The notes under the pieces are model-generated. The model made no database searches. It was not told the origin of the DNA and saw only the letters and a list, made by a program, of their open reading frames with translations. 64,000 bases of DNA from the NCBI GenBank assembly GCA_016934935.1, contig JAFGRW010000038.1:28328-92327 (forward strand), in the 5' to 3' direction. Position numbers and translations under genes: made by a program. Each line of letters opens with the position of its first letter. Position 1 is the first letter of the stretch. Origin of the DNA: Spirochaetota bacterium (lineage in GTDB: Bacteria > Spirochaetota > UBA4802 > JAFGJZ01). This document shows positions 63,932-64,000 of this stretch, piece by piece.

Positions 63932-64000
63932 AAAAAGCCAATAGAATCGCTAGCCTCAAAGCGAATCTATTGAGCGGTTTTTCGAGTGACAACGAGAAAA
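63932..64000 (+). repeat. structured repeat, unit 2 (may continue beyond window)
   Basis: CAATAGAATCGC (63939-63950) pairs with GCGAATCTATTG (63961-63972), 11 of 12, around a loop containing GCCTCAAA. It is followed by CGAGTGACAACGAGAAAA, as in unit 1. The offset between units is 78 bases. Confidence 0.8.

Noticed and set aside
63854..64000. Integron attC sites as an explanation for the structured repeats
   Set aside because: attC sites also vary in sequence while keeping a fold, but I do not see the paired RYYYAAC and GTTRRRY boxes, an integrase, or cassette genes.
1..64000. tRNA, rRNA, CRISPR, transposase or prophage genes
   Set aside because: Looked for in every intergenic gap; no cloverleaf-type motif, repeat-spacer array or mobile-element protein was seen.

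Overview
The window is a gene-dense, roughly 40% GC bacterial chromosome segment, almost certainly from a spirochaete (phylum Spirochaetota). The best marker is a gene at 11283-11951 whose product looks like FlaA, the sheath protein of spirochaete periplasmic flagella. A type II secretion locus with GspN, an HPr/HPr-kinase/enzyme I set, bactofilin and a relaxed lipobox fit this assignment. I cannot place it below phylum. I see no rRNA, tRNA, CRISPR array, transposase, integrase or prophage gene. The content is mostly core genome, with structured repeats in a few intergenic gaps.

Layout. 1-4916 (+): end of tig, then clpP, clpX, lon (protein folding and proteolysis). 4983-9899 (-): SAM methyltransferase, ptsI, a cation/proton antiporter, argC. 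10197-15821: asd (+), the FlaA-like gene (-), carB (+), a small motility-like ORF (+). 15883-16647 (-): two small heat-shock genes behind a perfect CIRCE operator. 16955-18152 (+): a membrane protein and an overlapping histidine kinase, possibly one split gene. Then divergent lgt (-), a VanY-like carboxypeptidase (+), a TPR protein (+), and an unknown gene plus PilZ gene (-) behind a sigma-54-type promoter.

22216-33084 (+) runs pyrG, rpoN, hpf, hprK, ptsH, ntrY-like kinase, ntrX-like activator, a uracil-DNA-glycosylase-like gene and priA, mostly with overlaps of a few bases. It joins sigma-54, its probable activator and the PTS-type phosphorelay; the partner enzyme I is at 5738-7483. 33094-36107 (-): large TPR protein, nusB, ribH.

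36253-49289 (-) is a near-complete type II secretion locus, transcribed gspC-D-E-F-(terminator-like hairpin)-G-H-I-J-K-(promoter)-L-M-N and ending in ispH. No prepilin peptidase gene is present here.

49868-57965 (+) holds two envelope-type unknown/TPR genes and the rod-shape operon mreB, mreC, mreD, mrdA, rodA, followed by a probable M15-fold lipoprotein. 59281-62824 (+) has comF, STAS, short TPR, bactofilin, an AmrS-type radical SAM protein and folD. The last 1.2 kb carries three small genes, including a 43-residue membrane peptide, and a non-coding tail of hairpin repeats that runs off the window.

The strongest unexplained signals are non-coding: two 70-base repeats at the right edge whose stems differ in sequence but stay self-complementary; a 107-bp element with 12-bp inverted ends enclosing an 11-bp tandem array upstream of mreC; and a short motif shared by three unrelated intergenic gaps. 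I did not find a convincing new multi-gene system; the regulatory rpoN/PTS cluster and the split sensor kinase are the most interesting protein-coding items.
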